Part shown: positions 1 to 8,867 of the stretch, one piece after another
How the letters are laid out: every line of letters starts with the position of its first letter
Numbering within the stretch: the first letter of the stretch is position 1
Origin: Sphingobium sp. B2D3C
GTDB lineage: Bacteria > Pseudomonadota > Alphaproteobacteria > Sphingomonadales > Sphingomonadaceae
NCBI RefSeq assembly: GCF_025961835.1
Contig: NZ_JAOQOK010000001.1
Span: 434,001-498,000 of the forward strand
DNA: 64,000 nucleotides
Reading direction: 5' to 3'
Translations under genes and position numbers: made by a program
The notes under the pieces: model-generated
Databases searched by the model: none
The model's input: only the letters and a program-made list of their open reading frames with translations
What the model was told of the DNA's origin: nothing

Positions 1-41
1 GTCAGGTGGCGCGGGCGGTGCGTGGGGCGCTCGGGGATTAG
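1..41 (+). CDS. C-terminal end of an upstream GTA tail gene (probable tape measure protein), partial
   Basis: Only the last twelve codons are visible, in the third frame, ending QVARAVRGALGD and a TAG at 39-41. Identification rests on position: in the Rhodobacter capsulatus GTA cluster the tape measure gene (g11) directly precedes the DUF2460 gene (g12), which is the next gene here. The stretch is too short for a domain call, and could belong to another phage-like gene. The gap to the next gene is filled by a palindromic repeat. Confidence 0.4.
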   Translation, partial: QVARAVRGALGD

Positions 42-63
42 GCCTTTTTCGCGTCCATGACTG

Positions 64-142
64 TGTCTCGACTTGAGCCGAGAGGCTGAAGTTTACCCTG
101 AGCGCCCGCCTGCGGGCGGTCGAAGGGCTCGACACAAACGGG
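64..142. repeat. Intergenic palindromic repeat, family A (copy 1)
   Basis: The element runs from a TGTCTCGACTT arm to a GGGCTCGACACAAACGG arm, with a central CGCCCGC-CT-GCGGGCG palindrome at 103-118. Nearly the same sequence occurs in reverse orientation at 26216-26294. Related but simpler hairpins lie near 30.6 and 42.1 kb. This looks like a REP-type element inserted between the tape measure end and the next tail gene. It contributes an in-frame upstream extension to the following ORF that should not be read as protein. Confidence 0.75.
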
Positions 143-204
143 CGGGGGCGGGTGGGATCGCCCGCCGAAATGGCTGCTCTCGATATCAACAAAGGATAAC
201 CCCG

Positions 205-2532
205 ATGGCCTACTGGCTGGCGACCGAGAGGCGCAATCAGGAGAGCGGCGTGGTCAAGCGCTTCTCGCCACCTTTCTGGACCGTCAATTTCCCACGGCCG
301 ATGACGGCCTCCGTCGTGACGGTCGGGGATGATGGATTGCGCGTCGATGCGGTGTTCCATGGCTCGGGCGACCTTGCCGGGCTGATCTGGGAATCGGCTG
401 ATGTATGGGACCATCCGCTGCTCCGTTATGAGACGCGACGGGATTATCGTGGCTGCACCTTGCGGTTCCGCTGGCGGAGTGGTGGGGTCAAGCCGCTCGA
501 TGCCATTCAGGGCCCGACCTTGACGCTTGAGGGGCGGGACGCGGCCGGCAATGCGCGGGCCTGGTATGTGCGGCTCTGGAACTATGCGGAAGGCAGTCCG
601 GAGGACGCGGTCGTCACCCTCGACTTCGACGCGTTGGTCGGTGGCTTTGCCTTGCCGGCCGATGCGGACCCGGTGGATGCGCGGGATATCGACCGCCTGT
701 TCATCTCCATCGTCCAGACCGATTATGATGAGGGAGAGACGACCTTTCCTGACGCCCGCGAAGGCCGGGTGGAGGTCAGCGAGATGGTTTGCGAGGGGGC
801 AGGATCGGTCATCGCCATGGGCGATCCGATGCTGCCGGAGCATGGGCTGTCGATCGCCAGCGGCTATGATGATGCGTACAATCAGACGCCTGAGCGCTTG
901 CTGCGGCAGGTGCTGGCGCTGGGCTATCGCGGCGCGATCAATCATTATGTCGGGATGAGCCACTATATGCGGCTCGCCCCTGATGGCAGCGATTTTCGCG
1001 TGACGCTGGCGGGCGGTGCGCTGGCGACGCCATGCCGGCGCTGGCACGAGGACTTCGCGGCGCGCTGCAAGGCGCTGGGGTTCGGGCTGATCCTGTCGCT
1101 CTCTTACGAGCTGTTCGATGCCTATTGCCCAGCTGAGTGGAAGCAGCAGGCGTGGGACGGAGAGCTCGCGCTGACCGGGTGGACGCCGCCCTCCGCCCTG
1201 CTTTCGCCAGCCAATGCCGCGGCTAACGACTATTTGCGTGCGGTGGCGCGGGCCTTTGCGGGCATCGCGCGGGATGCCGGGCTAGCGGTGCGTTTCCAGA
1301 TCGGCGAGCCCTGGTGGTGGGTGATGTCGGATGGGCGACCCTGCCTGTACGACGATGCCACCCGCGCTGCGTTCGGGAGTGCCGCCGTGGAAATTCCGAC
1401 GGTTCGCGATACGCTCGACAGCGGGCAGATGGCTTTGTTGGATGCGGCTGGCGCGCTGCTGGCCACTTCGACGGCGGGCGTGGCGGATGTCGTGCGCGCG
1501 GAGACGCCGGGCGCCGAGCTTCTTCTGCTTGTCTATCTGCCGAGCGTGCTGGACCCTGAGGCGCCGGAGCTCAAACGCGCGAACGTGCCGACAGGCTGGG
1601 CCGCGCCGGCTTTCGACCGGTTGCAGATCGAAGATTATGACTGGGTGACCGAGGGCCGAACCGCCCGCTCAGCCGCAGGGCGCGCCGCGATGGACGCGCG
1701 CCTGGGTTACCCGCCAGAGGAGCAGCATTATTTCGCCGGATTTTTGCCGGCTGGCTCCACCGATGAGTCAACGCAGACCGGTTGGGACCGCATTGCCGCA
1801 GCGGCAGATGCTGCGCGGGCGCGCGGCCATGCCGCCACCTTCATCTGGGCGCTGCCCCAGGTCGCGCGGGACGGCTTTACCTATTTCCAGCTTTCAGGAG
1901 ATGCGGACGTGCAGCATTTCGACGACCTCGCCTTTCCGCTCGACATCGGCAATCGCGCGCAGGTGGCGCCGGCTTTCTCGACGCGGATCGTGGAGAGCGT
2001 GTCCGGCCACGAGCAGCGCAGCACGCAATGGGCTGACGCGAGGCTGCAGTTCGATGCGGGGCCGGGCGTGCGATCTGAGGCGGATATCGCGACGCTCATC
2101 GCCTTTTTTCGGGCTCGACGCGGTGCAGCTCGGGGGTTTCGGTTCCGCGATCCGTTCGATCATGCGTCCGGCCCGTTCGGCGTTGCGCCGGGGCCGTTTG
2201 ATCAGTGGATCGGAACGGGCGATGGCGTGACGACCAGCTTCCAGTTGCGCAAGAATTACGGGGTGGATGATCCCCAGCAACGACGGATCACGCGGCCCGT
2301 CGCAGGGAGCATCAGGGTTGCGGTGGATGGGCTCGAGCGGTTTGCCGGCTGGTCTCATCCGGGCATGGGGGAGATCGCGTTCGATGACCCGCCGCCCGAG
2401 GGCGCGGTGGTGACGGCGGGCTTTGTCTTCGACGTGCCCGTGCGCTTTGCCGAAGACCGGCTGGATATCGACCGAGAGACGTTTGCGGCGGGCATTGTCC
2501 CGTCCGTCCCCCTGATGGAGGTGCGTGAGTGA
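205..2532 (+). CDS. GTA distal tail protein, DUF2460 (TIGR02217) domain fused to a large TIM-barrel-like N-terminal region
   Basis: This 775-residue protein is a structural component of a GTA-like or prophage tail. Residues from about 575 onward match the DUF2460/TIGR02217 family (RcGTA g12): the IVESVSGHEQRSTQW segment, then an alternating charged helix, then GFRFRDPFDH. The first 570 residues are not part of the usual g12 of about 210 residues. They look like a beta-rich part followed by a TIM-barrel-like part with LALGYRGAINHYVG and an acidic IGEPWWW motif near residue 368, reminiscent of glycosidase barrels. The ATG at 205 was chosen because AAAGGAT sits upstream and the in-frame extension to 73 is repeat DNA. 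It overlaps the next gene by 4 nt (GTGA). Confidence 0.85.
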   Translation: MAYWLATERRNQESGVVKRFSPPFWTVNFPRPMTASVVTVGDDGLRVDAVFHGSGDLAGLIWESADVWDHPLLRYETRRDYRGCTLRFRWRSGGVKPLDAIQGPTLTLEGRDAAGNARAWYVRLWNYAEGSPEDAVVTLDFDALVGGFALPADADPVDARDIDRLFISIVQTDYDEGETTFPDAREGRVEVSEMVCEGAGSVIAMGDPMLPEHGLSIASGYDDAYNQTPERLLRQVLALGYRGAINHYVGMSHYMRLAPDGSDFRVTLAGGALATPCRRWHEDFAARCKALGFGLILSLSYELFDAYCPAEWKQQAWDGELALTGWTPPSALLSPANAAANDYLRAVARAFAGIARDAGLAVRFQIGEPWWWVMSDGRPCLYDDATRAAFGSAAVEIPTVRDTLDSGQMALLDAAGALLATSTAGVADVVRAETPGAELLLLVYLPSVLDPEAPELKRANVPTGWAAPAFDRLQIEDYDWVTEGRTARSAAGRAAMDARLGYPPEEQHYFAGFLPAGSTDESTQTGWDRIAAAADAARARGHAATFIWALPQVARDGFTYFQLSGDADVQHFDDLAFPLDIGNRAQVAPAFSTRIVESVSGHEQRSTQWADARLQFDAGPGVRSEADIATLIAFFRARRGAARGFRFRDPFDHASGPFGVAPGPFDQWIGTGDGVTTSFQLRKNYGVDDPQQRRITRPVAGSIRVAVDGLERFAGWSHPGMGEIAFDDPPPEGAVVTAGFVFDVPVRFAEDRLDIDRETFAAGIVPSVPLMEVRE

Positions 2533-3344
2533 GCGCTGCGGCGATCCTGAGCAAGCCGCTTTGCGCGCTCGCTTTTTGCTGGCGGTTGGAGCGGCGGGAT
2601 GGCGTGACCATCGGCCTGACCAGCCATGACCGGGGCCTGCAGGCGCACGGCCTGCGTTATGCGGCAGCACCCGGGATCACACCGAGCGCCATCGTGCAGG
2701 GTGGCAACGACCCGGACCTGACGGACTTGCAGGGCGCCATCAGCAGCGCGGCCATCAGTGAGGTCGATCTTGATGCCGGGCGCTGGGACGGTGCGACACT
2801 GCTCCTGCATCTCACCGAATGGACCGAACCCGGGGTGCTCTGGCTGGAACTTGCGCGCGGCGAACTGGGAAGCATCGAGCGGCGCGGCGGCGCTTATTCG
2901 GTGAGCCTGCGATCTACGCTTGCGGCGGCGCTCGAGCGCCCGGTCGCGCCGGTGACCAGCGCCACCTGCCGGGCGACGCTGGGGGATGCGGATTGCCGGA
3001 TCGATTTGCGGCGGCATCAGCAGATCGTCGCGGTTGATGCCGTGGCGGATGACCGCGTTGCGTGCGGTGGCCTGCTGGCTGGGGTGTATCCCTTCGGCTC
3101 GTTGCGCTGGCTGGAGGGGCCCAATTGCGGCCTCCTGCAGACCATTGTCGATCAGGAGGCGGGGGGCGTTTTATTGGCGGAACCGCCGGTGTTTCCGGTG
3201 GCAGCAGGCACGCGCGCGCAGTTGACGCAGGGGTGCGACAAGCGCCTCGCGACTTGTGCGGGGCGGTTCGGCAATGCCGTCAATTTCCGCGGGGAGCCGC
3301 ATCTGCCCGGCATGGATCTGCTGACGCGCTATCCCGGGAGCTGA
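2529..3344 (+). CDS. GTA hub protein, DUF2163 / phage BR0599 family
   Basis: This 271-residue protein corresponds by order and sequence style to RcGTA g13, the hub at the tail tip. The N-terminal DUF2163 part carries VTIGLTSHDRGL. The C-terminal BR0599-like part has conserved cysteines in PNCGLLQ and GCDKRLATCAGRFGN followed by the NFRGEPHLPG ending typical of the family. The start is GTG, overlapping the previous stop codon as GTGA, so the two genes are probably translationally coupled. Function is inferred from the family and gene order. Confidence 0.88.
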   Translation: MSAAAILSKPLCALAFCWRLERRDGVTIGLTSHDRGLQAHGLRYAAAPGITPSAIVQGGNDPDLTDLQGAISSAAISEVDLDAGRWDGATLLLHLTEWTEPGVLWLELARGELGSIERRGGAYSVSLRSTLAAALERPVAPVTSATCRATLGDADCRIDLRRHQQIVAVDAVADDRVACGGLLAGVYPFGSLRWLEGPNCGLLQTIVDQEAGGVLLAEPPVFPVAAGTRAQLTQGCDKRLATCAGRFGNAVNFRGEPHLPGMDLLTRYPGS

Positions 3345-3347
3345 GTG

Positions 3348-3746
3348 ATGGACGTTGGCGAACGAATGGCGGCCGAGGCCTTGGCTTTGGTCGGCGTGCC
3401 CTTTCGGTTGCACGGGCGCAGCATGGAAACGGGGGTGGATTGTGTCGGCCTGGTTGCGCTTGCGGCGCGGCGGGCCGGAGTCCGCGTTCCCACGCTCCCG
3501 ACCTATAAGCTGAGGGGAATGGGGCAGGCGAGGGCGGTGCGGAACCTCGCGGCATGCGGCCTCTCACCGGCGCCGGAGATGGGCGAGGGCGCCGTGCTGC
3601 TGGTCGATAGCGGTCCGATGCAGTTGCATCTGATGATCGTGACGCGGGGCGGCCATGTCCATGCTCATGCCGGACTGGGCAAGGTGGTGCTGATGCCGGG
3701 GCCATCGCCCTGGCCGGTGCTGGGCGCGTGGCAATTTCAGGAGTAG
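3348..3746 (+). CDS. GTA cell-wall peptidase, NlpC/P60 family
   Basis: This 132-residue protein matches the short NlpC/P60 peptidases of GTA clusters (RcGTA g14), thought to cut peptidoglycan during DNA delivery. The catalytic cysteine lies in VDCVGLVALA near residue 29, and the histidine is probably in QLHLMIVT near residue 87. A GTG at 3345 is possible, but the ATG at 3348 has GGGAG at a better spacing. It sits between the hub and tail-tip genes with almost no spacing. Confidence 0.88.
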   Translation: MDVGERMAAEALALVGVPFRLHGRSMETGVDCVGLVALAARRAGVRVPTLPTYKLRGMGQARAVRNLAACGLSPAPEMGEGAVLLVDSGPMQLHLMIVTRGGHVHAHAGLGKVVLMPGPSPWPVLGAWQFQE

Positions 3747-3749
3747 CGC

Positions 3750-5972
3750 ATGGCGACATTGGTTCTCACCGCCGTGGGCAGTGCCCTTGGCGGAACGTTC
3801 GGCGCTGTGGGCGCGGCGATTGGCGGCGCGGTCGGCGCGCTCGCCGGACGGTCTGTCGATGCCCTGATTTTTCGACCCGGCGGGCGGACGGGGCCCCGGC
3901 TGAGCGACCTTCAGGTTCAGACATCCCGCTACGGCGCGGCGATCCCGCGCATCCACGGAACGATCCGTGTCGCGGGCACGGTGATCTGGGCCACGGACCT
4001 TCAGGAAAGCACATCGACAAGCGGTGGAGGCAAGGGCAGCCCAAGCGTCACGACCTACAGCTATTCCGCGAGCCTGGCTGTTGCGCTTTCCTCACGGCCT
4101 ATTCTCGGCATCGGACGCATCTGGGCGGACGGCAATCTGCTTCGTGGCGCGGTCGGGGATTTCAAATCGCCGCTCACGGCATTTCGGCTGTATCTGGGCG
4201 GGCCGGACCAGATGGTGGACCCGCTGGTGGCGTCCGCAGTGGGCGTGGCGCAATGCCCTGCTTATCGCGGCTGCGCTTATGTCGTGTTCGAAGGGCTTCA
4301 GCTGGCGGACTTCGGCAACCGGATTCCCTCGCTGACGTTCGAAGTGATCGCTGATGCCGAACCAGCGGCCCTGCCGGCGATTGCCTCCGACCTTGCCGGG
4401 CGCACCGTCAGTCATGCCGGAGACGGCGATCCAGCCCGCCTGCTGGGCTTCGCGGCGGAAGGGACAGTGGAGGAAGCGATGCGCGACATCGTCTCGCTGC
4501 ACGACGTGCGATGGACAGAGCGCGAGGGGGCGCTTGCGTTGAACAGCGGGAGGCCGACGGACGATGTCATCGATCCGGCAGCCGCCGTGCGCAGCATAGA
4601 CGGCGAGAAGCAAGCCGAGCCTCAGCATGTCCGCACACCGATCGAGACGGTGGCTGCCCAGCTGGCGATCCGTCACCATGACCCGGCCCGCGACTATCAG
4701 CTTGGCCTGCAGACCGCGTTGCGGGCCGGGCCGGGGATGCGCAGTGAGGAAATCGACCTGCCCGCGGCGATGGGGGCGGATGATGCGCGGCGCCTGGCCG
4801 ACCGGAAGCTGCGCAATGCGTTGCGACGGCGCCGAAGCGTCAATATCGGCGCTGGTTGGAGCGCGCTGGACCTCGGTCCGGGCGATCTTGTAACCGTTGC
4901 GGGCGAACCGGGACAGTGGCTCGTCGAGACGACGGAATGGGATGACATGGCCGTCAGGCTCAGTCTGCAGGCTTTTGAGAGCGGCACGCGGGCCATCGCA
5001 GGTGCAGGGGCCTCTGGGGAGCCGGTCCGCCAGCCGGATCTCGTTCAGGGGCCGACCAGTCTGGCGATTGTGGAGTTGCCGGGTGACGGGACTACGATCT
5101 CCACGAGCCCCGTGATTGCGGCAGCGGCGTGCGGTACAAATGCCGGATGGCGGCGCGCAGCCCTCTTTCGCTATGATCCGGTCCTGGAGATTGCCGAGCC
5201 CATTGGCAGCACAGCGCCGCGCGCCGTGATGGGCCGCACTGGTGGCGCGCTGCCTCCGGGCGCGCCGTGGCGGATCGACCTTTCCAGCAGCGTTGAGATC
5301 ATTCTCAACGATCCCGGCGATGTGTTGACCGGGGTGGGGGACGATCTTCTGCTCGGCGGCGCGAACATCTGCCAGATTGGAGAGGAACTGCTGCAATTTG
5401 GTCAGGCGGACGCGCTCGGGCCGGGGCATTATCGTCTGTCACGGCTCGTTCGCGGGCGCATGGGCACCGAATGGGCCATGGCTGGGCACGACGCGGGCGA
5501 ACGGTTCGTGCTGCTCGACCGCGAGCGGCTGGCGCCGATCTCGGTCGAGCAAAGCGCGGTTGGAACGACGCTGACTCTGAGGGCAATCGGCAGCGGGGAC
5601 AGTACGCCCGCGCAGGACAGCCTTTTGATCGACGGCCGCGCATTGATGCCTCTTTCGCCGGTGCACGGGCGGCACACGACTTTGGCCGGTGGTGATGTTG
5701 AGATCAGTTGGGTTCGCAGAAGCCGGCTTGGCTCGGCATGGATTGACGGCGTGGATGCGCCCCTCGGGGAGGAGCGGGAGGCTTATGCGGTCAGTGTCGT
5801 CGCGGACGGCGTGACATTGCGGCGATGGGAAACGACGCTCCCGTCCTGCGTCTACGCGGCGAGTGACGTTGCGGCCGATCTCGCGGCCGCGGCCTTGGCT
5901 GGCATGCAGATCGAAGTGAGGCAGTTGGGAAGCTGGGGAGCGGGGCGAGCGCTGGTCATTCCCTGGCCCTGA
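3750..5972 (+). CDS. GTA tail-tip / host-specificity protein (gp15-like)
   Basis: This 740-residue protein begins with a glycine/alanine-rich segment (MATLVLTAVGSALGG) and then RIHGTIRVAGTVIWATDLQES, closely resembling the start of RcGTA g15. The RcGTA protein is about 1300 residues and includes a GTA TIM-barrel-like domain. Here there is no clear barrel segment, and the protein passes from the N-terminal module to phage-tail-3-like beta-rich parts. A separate barrel-like region lies in the DUF2460 protein two genes upstream. It probably forms the central tail fibre or receptor-contact tip. It starts 3 nt after the peptidase stop. Confidence 0.85.
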   Translation: MATLVLTAVGSALGGTFGAVGAAIGGAVGALAGRSVDALIFRPGGRTGPRLSDLQVQTSRYGAAIPRIHGTIRVAGTVIWATDLQESTSTSGGGKGSPSVTTYSYSASLAVALSSRPILGIGRIWADGNLLRGAVGDFKSPLTAFRLYLGGPDQMVDPLVASAVGVAQCPAYRGCAYVVFEGLQLADFGNRIPSLTFEVIADAEPAALPAIASDLAGRTVSHAGDGDPARLLGFAAEGTVEEAMRDIVSLHDVRWTEREGALALNSGRPTDDVIDPAAAVRSIDGEKQAEPQHVRTPIETVAAQLAIRHHDPARDYQLGLQTALRAGPGMRSEEIDLPAAMGADDARRLADRKLRNALRRRRSVNIGAGWSALDLGPGDLVTVAGEPGQWLVETTEWDDMAVRLSLQAFESGTRAIAGAGASGEPVRQPDLVQGPTSLAIVELPGDGTTISTSPVIAAAACGTNAGWRRAALFRYDPVLEIAEPIGSTAPRAVMGRTGGALPPGAPWRIDLSSSVEIILNDPGDVLTGVGDDLLLGGANICQIGEELLQFGQADALGPGHYRLSRLVRGRMGTEWAMAGHDAGERFVLLDRERLAPISVEQSAVGTTLTLRAIGSGDSTPAQDSLLIDGRALMPLSPVHGRHTTLAGGDVEISWVRRSRLGSAWIDGVDAPLGEEREAYAVSVVADGVTLRRWETTLPSCVYAASDVAADLAAAALAGMQIEVRQLGSWGAGRALVIPWP

Positions 5973-6022
5973 CTTATCCGCGTCTCCGCGCGCGATTCCC
6001 CACATGAGAAGGATAACGATCA

Positions 6023-6520
6023 ATGGCTCAGACCGATCGATTTGGCTTGCCGCTGCTCTCCGCTGGGCAGGCGCAAAAGGAGCTCACCCATAATGAGGCG
6101 TTGTCGCTCATCGACATCGCGATCGGGCGAGTGGTGGAAAGCGCAAGCCTGTCAGCGCCTCCCGCCGCGCCCGATCTGGGTGCGTGCTGGCTCGTTGGGA
6201 GTGGCGCAACGGGCGAGTGGGCGGGGTGCGAGCGAATGATTGCGGCGTGGACTGCGGCTGGATGGCGCTTCCTCGCGCCGTTCGAGGGCTTGCATTGCTG
6301 GAAGCGGGATACGCAAAGTGGCGTGAGATTCCAGGCCGGCGACTGGCGGGAAGACGGTCTGCGGACTGACGGTTTCTATGTTGATGGCGAGAAAGTGATT
6401 GGCAGCAGGCGGCCTGCAATCGCGAATCCATCCGGGGGCGCGCCCGTCGATTCGCAGGCGAGAGAGGCGATCATTTCAGTGCTTGATACCCTGAGGGCAC
6501 ACGGCCTCATCGCATCGTAA
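6023..6520 (+). CDS. DUF2793 domain protein, tail-associated
   Basis: The 165-residue product starts MAQTDRFGLPLLSAGQAQKE, the hallmark of DUF2793, a family found at the 3' end of GTA and prophage tail operons in alphaproteobacteria. The N-terminal part LTHNEALSLIDI is a short helix; the rest, with GLHCWKRDTQSGVRFQAGDW, is beta-rich and may be carbohydrate-binding. GAGAAGGATAACG precedes the ATG. It is the last gene of the tail operon; the next gene is an unrelated porin after 194 nt. The exact role is not established. Confidence 0.87.
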   Translation: MAQTDRFGLPLLSAGQAQKELTHNEALSLIDIAIGRVVESASLSAPPAAPDLGACWLVGSGATGEWAGCERMIAAWTAAGWRFLAPFEGLHCWKRDTQSGVRFQAGDWREDGLRTDGFYVDGEKVIGSRRPAIANPSGGAPVDSQAREAIISVLDTLRAHGLIAS

Positions 6521-6714
6521 CCACGCATAAAGCACAAAGACGTTGTCGGTTCCCAACATGCGGACGCGACAGGCAATATTTCCTGCAGGGCCAACATTAG
6601 CTGATCACAATGCGGCATTTAGGCAACATCATGCGATTGTGCGCTTGAAACCTTTGCGGCGCACTCCTAAAAACGTCGAGCAGCATTTTACGATCAACCT
6701 GAAAGGGGAATGAT

Positions 6715-7803
6715 ATGCGGAAGCTTGGCCTCGCCATAGCGCTCGCTTCGACCGCGATGGCATCACCATCGCTCGCCAAGGACGGCGCCTGGTATCTGGG
6801 CGGTGACATTGGCGCGATCATCGTCGAGGACTCTGACACCACGTATGACGCCGGCACCGTTGCCGGTGTGGCAGCGACCACTGGCGTCACGGCCAACACC
6901 CCGCACAAGGTCGGTTACGACGCCGCGGGTTATGTGGGTTACGACTTCGGCGCGTTCCGCCTGGAAGCCGAATATTCGCACAAGAAGGCGATGAACAAGA
7001 ACACCACCTACTCGAACCGGACGACGGCTCTGCCCGGCGGCCAGGCTCGCGTGGACAGCATCATGCTGAACGGTATGCTCGACTTCGGTCCCGATGATGG
7101 CCTGCAGGGCTTCGTCGGCGGCGGCGTCGGCGTTGCGCGGTCCAAGATCTCGCTGCCCGACACGCGCGATTCCGACACGGGCTTCGCCTGGCAGGCAATC
7201 GCTGGCGTCCGTTATCCGGTCAGCAACAACGTCGATCTGTCGCTGAAGTATCGCTTCTTCAACCACAGCAACATCGACCTGATCAACACCGCCGGCACGC
7301 CGCTGGAAACTGAGGTTCGCAGCCACAGCATCCTGGCTGGCCTGGTGTTCAACTTCGGTGGTGAAGAGCCGGCTCCGCCGCCGCCTCCCCCGCCGCCCCC
7401 GCCGCCGCCTCCCCCGCCGCCTCCGCCTCCGCCGCCTCCGCCGGTCGCGCAGTGCCAGCCGGGGCCGTACATCGTGTTCTTCGAGTGGGATAGCGCCGAC
7501 GTTACGCCGGATGCTGCCTCGATCCTCGACAACGCGGTTTCGGCTTATGCGAACTGCGGTAGTGCGCAGGTCATGCTCGCTGGTCACGCTGACCGTTCGG
7601 GCTCGCCGCGCTACAACATGGGCCTTTCCGAGCGTCGTAACGCGTCGGTCCGTGGCTACCTCACCTCGCGTGGCATCTCCGACGGCGTCATCTCGACGCA
7701 GGCCTTCGGTGAGACGCGTCCGCGTGTCGACACGGCCGACGGTGTGCGTGAACTCCAGAACCGTCGCGTGGAAATCACCTACGGTCCGGGTTCGGGCAAC
7801 TAA
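6715..7803 (+). CDS. OmpA-family outer-membrane protein with polyproline linker
   Basis: This 362-residue precursor has a signal peptide (MRKLGLAIALASTAMASPSLA), an eight-strand-type beta-barrel region (YVGYDFGAFRLEAEY, GGGVGVARSKI, LSLKYRFFNHSNID) to about residue 215, then 23 consecutive prolines at residues 221-243. The C-terminal OmpA domain (about 250-362) has VFFEWDSADVTPDA and NMGLSERRNASVRGYL, which bind peptidoglycan in this family. AAAGGGGAA provides a strong ribosome site. A terminator follows at once, so it is monocistronic. It probably tethers the outer membrane to the wall. Confidence 0.95.
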   Translation: MRKLGLAIALASTAMASPSLAKDGAWYLGGDIGAIIVEDSDTTYDAGTVAGVAATTGVTANTPHKVGYDAAGYVGYDFGAFRLEAEYSHKKAMNKNTTYSNRTTALPGGQARVDSIMLNGMLDFGPDDGLQGFVGGGVGVARSKISLPDTRDSDTGFAWQAIAGVRYPVSNNVDLSLKYRFFNHSNIDLINTAGTPLETEVRSHSILAGLVFNFGGEEPAPPPPPPPPPPPPPPPPPPPPPPPVAQCQPGPYIVFFEWDSADVTPDAASILDNAVSAYANCGSAQVMLAGHADRSGSPRYNMGLSERRNASVRGYLTSRGISDGVISTQAFGETRPRVDTADGVRELQNRRVEITYGPGSGN

Positions 7804-7835
7804 GAGTTCTCCGCTTCGGCGGGACGAACAAGGAA

Positions 7836-7862
7836 GGGGCCGGCTTATCCGGCCCCTTTTTT
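7836..7862 (+). terminator. Intrinsic terminator of the ompA-like gene
   Basis: The perfect 8-bp stem GGGGCCGG / CCGGCCCC with a five-base loop is followed by six T. It begins 33 nt after the porin stop codon. Confidence 0.92.
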
Positions 7863-8032
7863 GTGTGAAAGAGCGTCGGGCTGTCAGCTTGCGTCTATGG
7901 GCGCGCATCCAGAGCGGGCGATACAGCAGGCGTGATGAGCCTCGCAGACCGGTTTCACTTGAAATCTAAGGGCATAGCCCGATATTGTGCGCTGATAGTC
8001 CGGCGCTGTTGCCGGAAAGAGGAGATGATAAA

Positions 8033-8764
8033 ATGGCGAATTGGCCAGATCCCCGGTCGTCCGCTACGGGCTACGGTGGTGCTTCCACGCATGCGAGCGA
8101 GGTTGCTTATGACGCAGGCCTGCGCTCCTACATGCTCTCGATCTATAATTACATGGCCAGCGGCGTGCTGGTCACGGGTATCGTTGCGCTGTTGTTTGCA
8201 AGCTCCGGCTTCGCAGCTCAGGTGCTGGTGACCCCGCTGCGCTGGGTAATCATGCTGGCGCCGATGGCCTTCGTGATGGTGCTGAGCTTCGGCATCAACA
8301 AGCTGCAGACGAGCACCGCGCAAGCGCTATATTGGGCATTTGCAGTCGTCATGGGCCTCTCCATGTCGTCGATCTTCCTGGTGTTCACGGGTGTCTCGAT
8401 TGCGCAGACATTTTTCGCCACGGCAGCGGCTTTCGTGGGCCTGAGCCTGTACGGCTATACGACTAAGAAGGACCTCTCCGGTTTCGGCACGTTCCTGATC
8501 ATGGGCGTGGTCGGTATTCTCGTCGCCATGGTCATCAATATCTTCGTGCAGTCGACGGCGCTTCAGCTGGTCATCAGCATCCTTGGTGTCCTGATCTTTG
8601 CCGGCCTGACTGCCTATGATACGCAGCGCCTTAAGAGCCTGTATTTCCAGGTTGCCGGGTCCGACATGATGGGCAAGGCCGTCATCATGGGCGCGCTGAG
8701 CCTGTATCTGGACTTCGTGAACATGTTCACGTTCCTGCTGCAGTTCCTCGGCAATCGCGACTGA
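8033..8764 (+). CDS. BAX inhibitor-1 / YccA-YbhL family membrane protein
   Basis: This 243-residue protein has seven hydrophobic segments starting with YMLSIYNYMASGVLVTGIVALLF and ends with the family signature ISILGVLIFAGLTAYDTQRLK and LYLDFVNMFTFLLQFLG. Members are inner-membrane proteins related to TMBIM calcium-leak channels; in bacteria they interact with quality-control proteases such as FtsH (YccA). The ATG at 8033 was chosen over the longer frame because of AAAGAGGAG upstream and because the family starts with a short soluble N-terminus. It is monocistronic, flanked by terminators. Confidence 0.92.
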   Translation: MANWPDPRSSATGYGGASTHASEVAYDAGLRSYMLSIYNYMASGVLVTGIVALLFASSGFAAQVLVTPLRWVIMLAPMAFVMVLSFGINKLQTSTAQALYWAFAVVMGLSMSSIFLVFTGVSIAQTFFATAAAFVGLSLYGYTTKKDLSGFGTFLIMGVVGILVAMVINIFVQSTALQLVISILGVLIFAGLTAYDTQRLKSLYFQVAGSDMMGKAVIMGALSLYLDFVNMFTFLLQFLGNRD

Positions 8765-8791
8765 TCTCGCCGGGTTCTTTTCTTGTACAAG

Positions 8792-8824
8792 AAGGGCTGG
8801 GAGACATCCTCCCGGCCCTTTTTC
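8792..8824 (+). terminator. Intrinsic terminator of the BAX-inhibitor-like gene
   Basis: The stem AAGGGCTGGGAG / CTCCCGGCCCTT (one G-T pair) with a short loop is followed by TTTTTCTT, about 30 nt after the stop codon. Confidence 0.88.
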
Positions 8825-8867
8825 TTATTAGGCCAGCCCGAGTGAGTGCACCGGAACTGAGTCTGGA

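Noticed and set aside
73..204. Coding extension of the DUF2460 gene to an ATG at 73
   Set aside because: The 44 extra codons translate the palindromic repeat at 64-142, and the ribosome site lies before the ATG at 205.
1..6520. A complete prophage or GTA cluster
   Set aside because: Only the tail tip end is in the window; no capsid, terminase, integrase or lysis gene is present, so GTA versus prophage cannot be settled from this sequence alone.
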